This document shows positions 37,301 to 47,211 of a stretch of DNA of 64,000 nt, one piece after another. The stretch's first letter is position 1; each line of letters starts with the position of its first letter. The notes beneath the pieces are model-generated. The model was not told the DNA's origin. It worked only from the letters and a program-made list of their open reading frames with translations, and did no database searches. The DNA comes from Aphidius gifuensis (lineage: Eukaryota > Arthropoda > Insecta > Hymenoptera > Braconidae): assembly GCF_014905175.1 (NCBI RefSeq), contig NC_057791.1, forward strand, positions 12,032,177 through 12,096,176, given 5' to 3'. A program made the translations under genes and the position numbers.

Positions 37301-40300
37301 AATGTCGGGCAAATGTTTTTTCGCACACTTCACATTGATAAGGACGTTCCCCAGAGTGAATACGCTCATGATTTTTTAAGTGTGGACTTTGAGAGAATTG
37401 CATACCACACACAGCACACTTGAATGGTTTTTCACCAGTATGTACACGCCCATGGTTCTTCAAATAAGCAGCTGAAAGTTTCATTCAATAGATTAAAAAT
37501 ATGTTCTATTATCTTGCTAATAAATGAAGCTTATTGAATATAAGTTATTTATAGTTTTGACAAGAATAAACATTGGATATTTATTCTTTTTTACATATGA
37601 TTGTGCATTTTTCATTTTTATTTTGGCTTGACAATAATTACCAACTAGATTATTCATTGATTAACGACAGAACTGCTTCTTTTACTCTGATCGATGATGC
37701 AAACAATGACAACAGATTTAACAATTACCAAATTGTACGAAAAAAAATAGAAAATAACTGATCTTATTTATAAAAGTAAAAAAAAATTATCTGTATGTGA
37801 ATAACAATAAAAATTAAAAAACTTCGAATGAATTGCAATACAACTCGATTTTTGTAATCACACTAAGCTGAAGCCACTAGCATATTGGTTATGAACAAAT
37901 CAATCAACAAATACAATTATAAAATAAATTAAAGTACCTTTCGCAAAGGCCAAACCACAGACTTCGCATTTGAACGGTTTATCTCCAGAATGAAGTCTTT
38001 TATGAGACCAAAGTGATGAGTAGCGTGAAAATGTTCCATCACATACATTACAGTGGAATGGCTTTTCTGGCTGGTTTTGGTTTTGCTTACCACCTGCAAA
38101 TAAAAATCAATTCGACAAATTAAGTTTTCTCAAAAGGCCAGTTTTAAAAATTTAACAGTTAAATCCTTTCATTCACAAAAACTCAGTTACGTTTTGAAAC
38201 TTATAAGGCTTTTTAATCAACATTTTTCAGCAGTATTGTTTATTTTTTTTTCTTAAATTCGAATGCATGGAATATACACGATTGATGAGACAGTATCACT
38301 TGAATAAATAAGTAGTTTTTTATCAGTTTGAAATCTTTCTCAATAATCAAGTAAAAACTGTTGCATTTCTCATTACTCTTTGATTTTTAAAGCTATCCCT
38401 TGTAGGTTTTTTTTTATATTTTTTTTATCTCATATTTGAATAACGATAGTTCTATTTTTAAACTTTCGATCAATATAATTTTGAAAGGTCAGTTGAAAAA
38501 TCGAGCAAGATAAACCCAACTTCTCAATAGGCTTACTTAAATAAAATGACACAAATTTAATTTTAATGAGAAAAAAAAATGAGACTAAGGAAATTAAAAC
38601 CGTGAGTATCTCAATCTTAAACAAAAGTCATAAAAAGTAAAAATAAAATAGCAATATATTATAGATGTATTAAGGTTGTATGTCCAAAAGAACCAAAATA
38701 TGTATGCATAAACAATACAGAACGTTTCTATAATAAAATTATAGAATCATCAACCATTTATTTATATACACAAATATAATTGAAATGAATCTTTTTTTTT
38801 TTTTTTTTTTTACATAAAACACATAAAAAATCAGAAGTTTATAAAAATAAAAAGCTGTTGTTAATTTGTTAGTTTGCTGTTTTATCGTTTGAAAAAAAAA
38901 AACATAATAGGTTTTTTTTATCTATGAATTGATTTTTTTTGAAAACTGTATAGGATTAGTACTAATTTTCTCTGATACAATTTTTTTTTAAACCATTGTT
39001 CTCAAAAGCTGGTTTGAAAAAAAAGTAAGGAATTTTGTTCAACTCAGACGATCCATGATTTGATAATCACTAAAAGACTAAGTTATGGAACTGGAAAAAA
39101 ACATACGACCTCAAGTTTTTAGGCTGTGAATTTATCCGACTTACTTCCTATGGTGATTCGGCCTGTTGCCTTGCAGCCGCCACACTTGGCAAGAGAACTG
39201 ATTCCAGAATCTAGTTTTTCATCGTCTTTACCTATCCATACATCACCCAATGCACGATCACGATAGCAATGAAATGACAATATGATGGAAAGATGGATGC
39301 AATAAAATAATAAAGAAAAAAAAATTTCACTTTTCAAACCAAATTTTTGAAAGATAAAAACGAAAACATTATATTAGGAAACAACCTGATTGATTACTTT
39401 AAAAAAGTGAAATTTTTCTTTCAGTTTTTTGGTCAAGTAAATTAACCTACCAATAAATATAATCCCAGTTCCATTGCATTTGTGGCACTTGGTTACACTT
39501 GTCACACCTCTTCGTTTCACTGGATGATGGCCAGGTTTGATAGCTGCTTAAAAATATACAAAAAAGAACAATATTTATTTTTACGGTTGTAGCAAAAACT
39601 GGTACAACTAAAAAAATATGATAAAATGTAAATATCGTGGTCGTATTAATCAGTAGAGATTTAAAAAACTAAACAAAATAGAATAAAAAAATATTTACTT
39701 TTTTTAACTTTAGTAGGGTGATGCTCGCATGGATCTTCACTGCCACATTCTTCACAATTTTGTACCTTGAGTTTTTGATGCATATTGGTTTTATGACTTT
39801 TTAATTCACCAGGTAATGCGAAACAAGCACCACAAACGTCACAAGTGTACGGTCGTTCGGGTGTTGTTGCCACTGCAACAGTTGTTGGTGTTTGAACAAC
39901 TTGCGGTTGCTGTTGTATATTGCTTGGTGTAGGGTTGTGGCTCTTTTTGTGATGATTCAAAAGACTCATATGACCAAAAACTGAGCCACAAATGTCACAC
40001 TTAAATGTTGCATTCGTGGTCGCAGCTACTATGCTCATTTGATTCAACAAATTATTATAGCCCACTGGCTGCACATCAAAACGATAGCAACCTTTATCAT
40101 CAGTTGTAATAGCTCCGATCGTACTCACAGCATTTGTCTGTACTTTTTGTAACATATTGACATTATAGAAAAATGGGAATTCAGTTGTAGTGCTTTGTTG
40201 TTGATTTTTATCCTCCTTTTTTTCAGAAGTAACATACATCTGCTGAGACTGCTGCTGTTGGGTTTGCTGGCTTTGGGAAGCCTGTTGCTGAATCTGCTGA

Positions 40301-40317
40301 GGATCAAACATAGCTGC

Positions 40318-40351
<34 letters not shown>

Positions 40352-40953
40352 GGCTAAAAATTAACACAGTTTAATAGTCTTTTTTTCATCATATATAAAT
40401 AGTTTTATGTTTTATGAATATTTAATACATCGCAATAATCACAAACGAAAATATAATTAAATTCAACAATTACCTGACGTTGATCAGTGTAACTTGGGTT
40501 ACTCTGTTCCGTCTGCGTGAAACTACTAGTCTGTTCTGTTTGAGTAAACATGGAACACTTGACAGGCTGCTCGACCTGTTGACTTTCCTGATTTGTGATT
40601 TTTGTTAAATCACACTGATATCTATGCTGTTGGAGTAGATCTTTATCTTCTGTCGCTTCAATTGGCAAGGGATCTTTTTTGACGGTGTGCTGTACAAAAT
40701 CATTTAATTCATAAATTGATGTGTTAAGAAGGTATACATATACATTTATATAATCTAATCGAACAAATCAGAAATATTTTGCAAAAAGTTTCTAATTGTC
40801 TTTAATATGTTATATTCTGTTATTTTTTTTTTTTTTTTTGCAATAAAATATATAATTATTTTGTTTTTTTCTAGCAACGCGTACCTGCTGTATATTATCA
40901 GGACAGGTTGCGCTTAACCACACCACGTTGTTACCATTCGATTCTAGGGCCAT
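22547..40953 (-). CDS. C2H2 zinc-finger protein, polyglutamine-rich, 8 coding exons, 659 aa
   Basis: Coding exons on the minus strand are 40953-40885, 40689-40474, 40353-39699, 39546-39451, 39231-39145, 38093-37938, 37471-37168 and 22943-22547. All junctions are GT-AG, and the total is 1980 nt with the frame kept throughout. The start is MALESNGNNV. Eight C2H2 fingers lie near residues 212-234, 264-287, 387-409, 415-437, 443-465, 471-493, 499-521 and 527-549. Fingers 3-8 are joined by HTGEKP-type linkers, as in sequence-specific DNA-binding proteins. Between fingers 2 and 3 lie CHKCNGTG (334-341) and CGGCKATG (362-369), resembling DnaJ-type zinc motifs. Glutamine runs occur at 97-107 and 576-615. 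It is probably a nuclear transcription regulator. The last intron is 14.2 kb. The acceptor at 39547 is of NAGNAG type, so one-residue variants are possible. The ortholog name is not recognised. Confidence 0.9.
22682..22801 (-). repeat. CAA/CAG microsatellite coding 40 glutamines
   Basis: This is an uninterrupted run of 40 glutamine codons on the minus strand, nearly all CAA with a few CAG, in the last exon of the zinc-finger gene (residues 576-615). On the plus strand it appears as a poly-leucine frame, which is an artefact. A shorter in-frame run of 11 codons is at 40313-40350. CAA-rich runs of this kind vary readily in length. Confidence 0.92.
23217..24286. mobile_element. 1.07-kb CCTGGTAG...CTACCAGGG element in the large intron
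   Basis: The termini read CCTGGTAGGAATTCGTC and GACGAGATTTCTACCAGGG, flanked by CA on both sides (23215-23216, 24287-24288). Inside is a palindrome (23635-23825) around ACGAAAGATGATATCGTGAC. A tRNA-like segment (about 23995-24085) has GATGGCTTAAGGGTAATACA and the B box GGTTCGAACCC. It shares its ends with the shorter MITEs at 6118 and 20456. No transposase is present. Confidence 0.7.
23995..24085 (+). tRNA. tRNA-like sequence inside the CCTGG element
   Basis: GCGATGGCTTAAGGGTAATACACTCGC resembles an A box/D arm, and CAGGTTCGAACCCAG is a good T arm/B box. The spacing between them is long (about 50 bases), with AGGTAGCTAGGTAGG repeats in between. It is probably a Pol III promoter relic and not a functional tRNA. 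Confidence 0.4.
24556..26540. repeat. ~2-kb foldback with AAGTTGGCGGCCACT ends
   Basis: TTTTTTACGGGCTTAAGTTG and GCGGCCACTTTAGCGGC at the left (24565-24602) are mirrored by GGCCGCTATAGTGACCGCC and AACTTCAGCCCCGTCATTT at 26496-26533. An inner inverted pair is GAGGGCCCCGACTTTTT against GGGCCCCAGCACCC. A tRNA-like sequence lies inside at 25026-25102. It looks like a long, decayed foldback transposon. Its frames are short and unrelated to known domains. Confidence 0.5.
25023..25102 (+). tRNA. tRNA-like gene or pseudogene
   Basis: GCCCTGTGGCCTAGAGGTTTAAGGC gives an acceptor-like 5' strand and a D arm with a 4-bp stem. TCGGGTTCGAATCCCGG is a textbook T arm with a 5-bp stem, and GCGGGG pairs with the 5' CCCTGT strand (with G-U pairs). 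The anticodon stem is weak (one mismatch), and the loop CCGGAAA lacks the usual U at position 33. It is the best tRNA-like fold in the window, but a pseudogene is more likely than a working tRNA. Confidence 0.5.
26590..28370. repeat. Intronic interspersed repeats: TAGCTAC palindromes and AT tracts
   Basis: A lone CCAATGATTGGCAACC minisatellite unit (26590-26625) is followed by TAGCTAC/CCTTAGC palindromes at 26690-26940 and 28095-28350, the same family as 1850-2816. Both palindromes are preceded by the phrase CCCACGTGATCTC.AGAAGCTC or its variant. Between them, 27820-28040 is an inverse relative of 36060-36310 (phrase AATATTGAAATAGCGGGAAA). No gene is seen. Confidence 0.6.
28620..30120. other. 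Intronic stretch with dispersed repeat fragments
   Basis: A segment at 28625-28760 (phrases CCTATACTGAATATATGTTGG, CATAACC.T.TGTAGATGCGC) matches parts of 25190-25270 and 5720-5800. A short hairpin at 28684-28722 pairs AGAGTGGGTATAAGCATGC with its inverse. The remainder is AT-rich, with words such as AAATCGATGATTTTTTAAAA and no supported gene. Confidence 0.5.
30146..31403. mobile_element. 1.26-kb hAT-like element with 8-bp duplication CTCTCAAT
   Basis: The ends are TAGGGCTTCATGCGGTAC and GTACCGCATGAAGCCCTA. An 8-bp direct duplication CTCTCAAT flanks them at 30138-30145 and 31404-31411. The uninterrupted target (GGGCCTCTCAATGCTATAG) is present in a related repeat at 35512-35530, so insertion is directly demonstrable. 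Near both ends lie (GAGACC)n hexanucleotide runs. An 8-bp duplication with TAGGG ends is typical of hAT elements. No transposase is encoded, so it is non-autonomous. Confidence 0.85.
31615..33975. mobile_element. ~2.3-kb foldback with TTACTTAGCTATA array in its loop
   Basis: Outer arms around GTGTAAACATCTTTAGGCGC and its inverse near 33945-33975 enclose a second, longer pair. GAATGCGCAGTGGTTAAAAA, GGCTATTTATCGGTTATA and ATTGAAATAACGATTAATTC (32560-32680) are mirrored at 33820-33930. The loop (33050-33550) is a minisatellite of TTTTTTACTTAGCTATA units with CCAAACACACAATATCTACA spacers. It is non-coding; the frame at 32896-33129 is T-rich artefact. Confidence 0.6.
34130..36880. repeat. Large intronic foldback family
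   Basis: The phrase TTTTTTGGGGTTGGTATGAC followed by AAAATCTACAATGTAAAAAG, then ACACGCCC, TAGCTATGAAA and GCCTTAAG (34860-34955), is mirrored at 35690-35795. GGGAGTTCGAA and AAAATTAAGGGAGTTCGAAC-type words mark the ends and recur near 30085 and 36870. The segment 35470-35690 is a copy of 30105-30145 joined to 31404-31580, the same repeat that received the hAT-like element. No gene is present. Confidence 0.55.
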
Positions 40954-42300
40954 TGATGTAATGGCTTTGATCCTGCGCAATTACACAACATGCAATGAAA
41001 ATCAACGAGAAAATCTTTCGATTCCGTTCATTATCAAGCATTGAATGATTAGAAATGTCCCGTTATGCTAATTCTCCATCTTTAAAAAATCCAAAAATCA
41101 TTATATGAAAACTAAAACTAAATGTCCTTCCAAAATTCAGTGTAGCAGATAACAAATACAATTACCAACAAGTTTGAATAAATCAACTGCCTGATCAAAA
41201 GTCACGTAAAGAAAAATAATTTAAGAGAGTAATACATATAAATAAATGAATATAGGTATATGTACACGGTGATAGATAGATACTACTTACATGTAACTCC
41301 TCTACAAAATAATGAAGATGAATTGACATAAAGCAGTCGATATTTCTACACATCAAGTCATTTAACCAGTGCAAGCTAGTGTACAAAGAAAATTTGAAAG
41401 AACTTCATTCACTTTTGGATACATAGACACAATTTTGGTAAATTTTTCTACTTTCGAAAGACAGTCCTTAACGTCTAAAATTTGTCGACAAGAAATGAAT
41501 TATAAATTTTATATAAAATTTTTTTGAAGATGAGGTTGTCTTAGAAATCCAAATATTTTTAAAAGTAAAAAGCTATATTAACAAATTTGATAAGAACATG
41601 GATTCTCTAGGTCCTTGTTGCGTTAATTTAAAACAGAATTTCTTGATCACACCCCCGGTCGTCAAGAAAATTGCTTCAAGAAAAAAATGAAACTTTTCAA
41701 TAATTTCTAAAAAATATTCTTTTTTGATAATTAGTAAAAGTAGATAGGTATCAAAAATGTTCAGTTAAATTGGACATTTAGCTTGTTTGGAAAGCTTTAG
41801 TTTAAGCCAAATCCCGCGGCGTCAACAAACTTAAGACGGCCATTACGCGCGCAACAAGGATAACAATGCTTTAACACCGAAACGCCTGGTTACGCGATGT
41901 AGGGCATTTCAATAATATCCATAATTCAAAAAATAAACGTTTTCGCGTACCTCGTTTTTTAGAGTTTCAGTTATTTTCGCGGTTGCTCAAATTAATGGAA
42001 AAGGATGAACACTTCGTAGCGTAAAAACAAACAATTCACCTTCTCTTCTTAATGGTGTCCTTCGTTATTCATACACGGCCAACTATAGGCGTCTTCGTCT
42101 AAATGGATAATATATATAGAAACGTGGAATTATCGTTTTTTTTTCTCACACACGTCGTGATATGAAGCGCCAGCTACCTCTATCGCACTCTATCGTTCCA
42201 CAGGCTAACACAAAGAGCATTCAGATCACAGATGTCATTTTAGAAAGAGTGGGGGTAGGTTCCGAAACCATCGTTCGGTTGGGATCTCCGAGATGACGAT
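40954..42300 (-). promoter_or_regulatory. Putative 5' UTR intron and promoter region of the zinc-finger gene
   Basis: Just upstream of the start codon, the minus strand reads TTGTGTAATTGCGCAG followed by GATCAAAGCCATTACATCA and ATG, a plausible splice acceptor in the 5' UTR. A matching donor, AAAAACGAG/GTACGCGAAAA, lies on the minus strand near 41955. Around it the sequence is richer in CpG (CGCGGTTGC, CGCGCGTAATGG) than anywhere nearby, as expected of a promoter. Exact transcription starts cannot be read. Confidence 0.4.
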
Positions 42301-42413
42301 TTATCCCTATGTTCTTCTCTAGAATAGGTGTTAAGCGGTGTCTCCCATATATTTAATACTACTATATTGCGCATAGGGCATGATTTTGTTCGGATTCATT
42401 ACGGTGCAGACAA

Positions 42414-43020
42414 AAATAAGAATTAAAACATGGCTGATCTAGCCCCTCATGTCCTACGCTGTTGCAAACTGACTTTTTGCTAACTGCGCATTCAATTGCG
42501 CATGCGCAAAAATAAACAAAAAAAAAATAACGTGCTTTCTTTTGGGTGTTTATTTTTTTTCACTTCAATGCGCATGATCATGCACATGCGTATTTCATGC
42601 AAAATTGAGGAGAGAGCAGGGGCGTCGAAACAAATAATTCTTAAAAAATAAGAATTAAAACATGGCTGATCCAGCTCCTTATGTCCTACGCGGTTGCAAT
42701 TTGACTTTTTGCCGACTGCGCATTTAACTGCGCATACGCGAAAATAAACTGGAAAAAATAAACACCCAAAAGAAAGCACCTAATGGCGTCGAATGAGTAA
42801 AGTAAATCGGCCATGTTGCCGCAAACTTTAGTGGTCCCATGAGTTTGCACCCTAAGAATACCATAATAGAACATAACTAATCCAGCCCCTCATGTACCAC
42901 GCAGTGGAAAACTGACTTTTTGCTGACTGCGCATCCAACTACGCATGCTCAGAAAGAAATTGGAAAAAACCACTAGGTGCTTTCTTTCGGGTGTTTATTT
43001 TGTTTTCACTTTAATTTTAC
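42414..43020. repeat. Three copies of a CATGGCTGAT...TGCGCATGCGC repeat
   Basis: Copies at about 42414-42560, 42650-42780 and 42868-43015 share AAAACATGGCTGATC.AGC, CTCATGTCCTACGC, GACTTTTTGC.GACTGCGCAT and an end GTGCTTTCTTTTGGGTGTTT, which is inverted in the middle copy. The GCGCATGCGC-like palindrome is repeated. They lie upstream of the zinc-finger gene, and frames in them are not conserved. Confidence 0.65.
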
Positions 43021-43097
43021 CTTTAACTGATATCTGACTAGTTTTATGTAAACCAAAACTGGAAAAATTGTCTTTTTAAATGCAACTAGTTAAGCTG

Positions 43098-43425
43098 CAG
43101 TCCAATTCACAGGGCAAATTTTTTACAATTTAGGGCTTTTTTTTGCCGGTGATGGCGCTTGTAAAATTTTTTTTATATAGATTTCACATACAAAAGCTCT
43201 ACAAGCGCCGCCAGTGGAGGAAAAAAGCCCCAAATTGTAATGCCCTAAATTGTAATGCCCTGTGAATTGGACTACTGCACCCGTATTCAGAGGATGTTCT
43301 CATTAGGGCTTTTTTCCGATGGCGGCGCTTGTGAACTTTTTATATAGATTTTACATAGAAGAGCTTCACAAGCGCCACCATCGGAAAAAAAACGCCCTAA
43401 TAAGAACATCCTCTGAATACGGGTG
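43098..43425. mobile_element. Two abutting CTG-target MITEs (PIF/Harbinger-like)
   Basis: Element 1 (43098-43274) runs CAGTCCAATTCACAGGGC...CCTGTGAATTGGACTA; element 2 (43278-43425) runs CACCCGTATTCAGAGG...CTGAATACGGGTG. The trinucleotide CTG stands before, between and after them (43095-43097, 43275-43277, 43426-43428), so one inserted into the target duplication of the other. Both share the core AGGGCTTTTTT...TATATAGATTTTACATA...AAAAAAGCCCTAA. A 3-bp CWG target duplication is known for PIF/Harbinger elements; no transposase is present here. Confidence 0.85.
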
Positions 43426-43563
43426 CTGAAAAAAAGCATATTATGGGCCGCTTTTTTAGTCCATAGTTACAATTATTTGGTATAGTTCAACGTTTCTCTT
43501 TCCTATACTATACCATATTAAATCAACCCTACAACTATTACTAATAAATCAGCTTGAGGACAG

Positions 43564-43887
43564 CACCCGTATTCACGGGGCAAAAATAGTCTCATTAGGG
43601 CTTTTTTTTCCGCTGATGGTGCTTGTCAAAATTTTTCTTATATAGATTTCACATAGAAAGGCTTCACAAACGCCACCATCGGAAAAAAACGCCCTAATGA
43701 GAACATCCTCTGCAGTCCAATTCACAGGGCATTACAATTTAGGGCTTTTTTCCTCTACTGGTGGCGCTTGTAGAGCTTTTGTATGTGAAATCTATATAAA
43801 AAAAATTTGACAAGCGCCATTACCGGCAAAAAAAAGCCCTAAATTGTAAAAAATTTGCCCTGTGAATTGGAATGCTGAATACGGGTG
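43564..43887. mobile_element. MITE nested in MITE (CACCCG copy interrupted by CAGTCC copy)
   Basis: The outer element starts CACCCGTATTCACGGGGC at 43564 and resumes as AATACGGGTG, ending at 43887. The inner element (43713-43874) starts CAGTCCAATTCACAGGGC and is flanked by CTG at 43710-43712 and 43875-43877. Excising the inner copy and one CTG restores the ...CATCCTCTGAATACGGGTG end seen in intact copies. The outer flanks are CAG and CGG. Confidence 0.85.
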
Positions 43888-44029
43888 CGGGAGGCAAAAT
43901 TCCGTTTGTCAAAGTGGTGGAAATGCACGAAATGAAAAATCTCTAAAAATATAATGTTGACAGTGTAACAATTACTAAACGGGTGTTGTACACAGTGTTG
44001 AGTAGGTATTATACCGGTGTATCATACAG

Positions 44030-44346
44030 CAGTCCGATTCACAGAGCATTACAATTTAGGGTTTTCCCACTTGGCCGTGCTTTCAAATATGTATATAAAA
44101 AAAATTTTACTTGCGCCATCAACGGCAACAAAAAGCCCTAAATTGTAAAAAATTTGCCCTGTGAATTAGACTGCAGCAATACGGCACCCGTATTCACAGG
44201 GCAAATTTTATACAATTTAGGGCTTTTTTTTGCCACTGATGGCGCTTATAAAATTTTTTTTATATAGATTTTACATATAAAAGCTCTACAAGCGCCACCG
44301 GTGGATGAAAAAAGCCCTAAATTGTAATGCCCTGTGAATACGGGTG
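44030..44346. mobile_element. Two CWG-target MITEs, one with hybrid ends
   Basis: The first (44030-44173) has CAGTCCGATTCACAG... and ...TGTGAATTAGACTG, flanked by CAG on both sides. The second (44185-44346) has CACCCG outer ends but the inner ATTCACAGGGCAAATTTTAT type normally found in CAGTCC copies, showing that terminal and sub-terminal modules recombine. Its flanks are CGG and CAG. Confidence 0.8.
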
Positions 44347-44744
44347 CAGCAGTATCATACATCTTCATTATCATACGCCTTGTATCATCCATTAAAAGCA
44401 CCTCTATATTTTACTTTTTAAACTATTTTACTGACACCATTTTGCTTTCCGCCATTGTATACATGTTTGGCACCTAAAAGCAATATGTCAACATAATATG
44501 TAATCTCACGAATTTATTAATATTTATTTGTCACAACCAACGAATAATGATGTGTATATTTTATCTAAATAATCTTAGAAAATAATAGTAAAAAGATAAA
44601 ATCGTAGACCATCACATGATATGTGGGGAAGGAGAGTTTTGACAAGTTTTAAGCGGTGTCTCCACGCGATAGAAATCTCATGCGAGTTCTTGCAGCCAAG
44701 AAGACTTTCTAGACAGGTCAATTTTGCCCCGTGAATACGGGTGC

Positions 44745-45556
44745 AGGGGTGCATTCCTTTAATAAAAAATTTTTTTTCGCTCTGCACCCGTATTCACAGG
44801 GCATTACAATTTAGGGCTTTTTTCATCGACCGGTGGCGCTTGTAGAGCTTTTATATGTAAAATCTATATAAAAAAAATTTTATAAGCGCCATCAGTGGCA
44901 AAAAAAAGCCCTAAATTGTATAAAATTTGCCCTGTGAATACGGGTGCAGCAATTTCGCCCTGTAATACCAACCAAAATTTTATAGGAAAAAGCTGTTTGT
45001 AGTGGCAGAACTAGCACATGACATTATTTTTTTTGGCTTTCAATTATTGGAAAAATTACCTAAATGACTGTTCAATATTTATGTCAAACTGAAAAAAAAG
45101 AGAATTTACTTGTTGTAATTGCTTGTTACTGTCACATAGGTTGTACAGGATATTATCGTAAATGTTCAAAGTCTGGAGAATTACATAGAGGATTCTATCA
45201 CTTTTGTCGTTGTTTCTGTTTCTAGTTTTTAGTCGGTATTACAGGGCAAAATTGCAAAACGAAAAAAAATTTTTTATTAAAGGAATGCACCCCTGGGGTG
45301 CCACACAGTTTACGATAATGTGTGGTACGACCTATGTGACAATAACAAACAATCACAACAAGTCAATTTTCTATTTATTTCAGTTTGATATAAACATTGA
45401 ACAGTTATCCATCTAATAATTGGAAGCCAAAAAAAAATAATGTCATGTACCAGGACTGCCACTACACGAAACAGCTTTTTCCTATAAAATTTTGGCCGGT
45501 ATTACAGGGCGAAATCGCAAAACGAAAAAAAATTTTTTATTAAAGGAATGCACCCA
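44745..45556. mobile_element. Foldback element invaded by a CACCCG MITE
   Basis: GGGGTGCATTCCTTTAATAA and AAAATTTTTTTTCG at the left are mirrored at the right by AAAAAAAATTTTTTATTAAA, GGAATGCACCC (45525-45555). Inner arms contain AATTTTATAGGAAAAAGCTG / CAGCTTTTTCCTATAAAATT. A MITE at 44785-44946 (CACCCGTATTCACAGGGC...CCTGTGAATACGGGTG) interrupts the left arm. A second right-arm-like copy lies at 45229-45295. No gene is present. Confidence 0.65.
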
Positions 45557-45558
45557 TG

Positions 45559-45781
45559 AGTCCAATTCACATGGCAAATTTTTTACAATTAAAGGCTTTT
45601 TTTTGCCGGTGATGGCGCTTGTTTAATTTTTTTATATAGATTTTACATACAAAAGCTTCACCACTCACAGCGCTTGTGAAGCTTTTGTATGTAAAATCTA
45701 TATAAAAAAAATTTTTACAAGCGCCATCAGCGGCAAAAAAAAGCCCTAAATTGTAAAAAATTTGCCCCGTGAATTGGACTG
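45559..45781. mobile_element. AGTCCAATTC...GAATTGGACTG MITE with duplicated core
   Basis: This is the same family as 43098-43274 but 223 bp long. The inner arm AGCTTTTGTATGTAAAATC appears in both orientations around a short GCGCTTGTGAAG centre, giving an almost perfect palindrome. The right flank is CTG; the left flank is ATG. From 45790 to 46890 I see only a short dispersed fragment (GTGTTGGGTAGGTATGA) and AT-rich sequence. Confidence 0.7.
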
Positions 45782-46898
45782 CTGGGTACAGTGTTGGGTA
45801 GGTATGAAACCCATTGTAATTTACAATGTAATTTACATGTAATTTACACCTTGTTTTGTACATGGTTATTTAGACGACTTGCGCGCCTCGCCGTGGAGAG
45901 TCTGGAACTATGTATTTCGTAGCCATTTTGCAAACATATGTTTTATGTTTTCATTACTCTCGATGTTTATTGTTATTTGTTGTTATTCTTATTATTATTA
46001 TATTCTCTAATTAGCATAAATTCGTTCTTTTGTTATTTTAAAAAAATTGTAAACAATGTCAGGTGTTAAAATTGTAAACAATTTTAATATAAAAATTATA
46101 AATTATTAATTTCATTCGATCTCATTATTATTTTATTTCATTCAATGTTACTTGTGACTTTTAAAAACCAAAAAACTGTACTTAAGACGTATTCTATAGT
46201 TGTTCAAATAAAAATAATACTAAACGTCGTTAAATACAAATATATAAATATTTTTAATACCTGAATAAAAATTTGGCTTAACTATAATTTTTTGTGTTTA
46301 ACAGATAATTAATATTTTAATAATTAACTAAAGATAATATAAAGATATTATAACTTTTTCTACAGAACACCAAATAATTATATAACATGTAATTAATAAA
46401 TATCTGATACAAAAAAATTATTATTTTTTTCTTGTGTAATATTAATATAAAATTCTTGGTTCATGCAAAGTCGTATAAAATTTCTTAATTAGAAGACTAG
46501 CAGAAAATGTATTATAAGTCATTTTTAAGTTAATGAAAAAAACGATAAATTTGTTCACATTCAGTTAAATAATCGTAATTATTAAAAAAACTAATATGCA
46601 AAAATCATGCTTATTTTTTAAGTTTTTAACTACCTTTTCTTTTTTTGGCACACATATTTCTAAATTTTTTTGTTTATGCTATTGATTATAATATTATAAT
46701 GAACTATATTATATAAACTCATCTAATAATTATGATCGTTCGTTCATTTATCTATTATTGTATTTATTCTCACAAAAAAGCTAGATGACATTGTCAGGTA
46801 GGGCTAGGTATGGGTTATTCACATTATTTACGTTTTTCACGTAAATTACATGTAAATTACATGTAATGTAAATAACTCGAAAAATCGCCCATTTACCC

Positions 46899-47197
46899 CA
46901 CTGAAATATAATAAAACTGGAAGGTGAACTCCTATGCCTAGCCAATGCACGGAGTGTCGCTAGAGATAGCAATATATTGGATGGCTTTCCCTCTCACTCG
47001 CGCATGCGCACATTAAATCTTGTACAGTCAACGTCAAAACAAACTAGTATTACACGATATAAAAGTTACATTATATTTCAGTACAGTCTCAACCAACTTT
47101 AGTTGACGTGACTGTACCGACAAGGACAAAAGCCCATCCATTGAATCTCTCTCTCGGCGACGCTAAGTTCGGCTTCCAGTTTTATTATATTTCAGTG
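46899..47197. mobile_element. 299-bp element with 8-bp duplication ATTTACCC
   Basis: The termini are CACTGAAATATAATAAAACT and AGTTTTATTATATTTCAGTG, flanked by ATTTACCC at 46891-46898 and 47198-47205. An 8-bp duplication suggests a hAT- or P-like origin; the CACTG end differs from the usual hAT consensus. Partial copies interrupted by CWG MITEs lie at about 47843-48425 and 58624-58915. Inside are CTCACTCGCGCATGCGCACA and a CTCTCTCGGCGACGC motif. Confidence 0.8.
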
Positions 47198-47211
47198 ATT
47201 TACCCACACTG

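Noticed and set aside
39119..39337. Membrane-like 72-codon frame with a hydrophobic start
   Set aside because: Its first part is intron sequence upstream of exon 5 of the zinc-finger gene. The true exon begins at 39231.
45567..45863. 98-codon minus-strand frame
   Set aside because: It lies almost entirely within one palindromic MITE and a dispersed repeat fragment.
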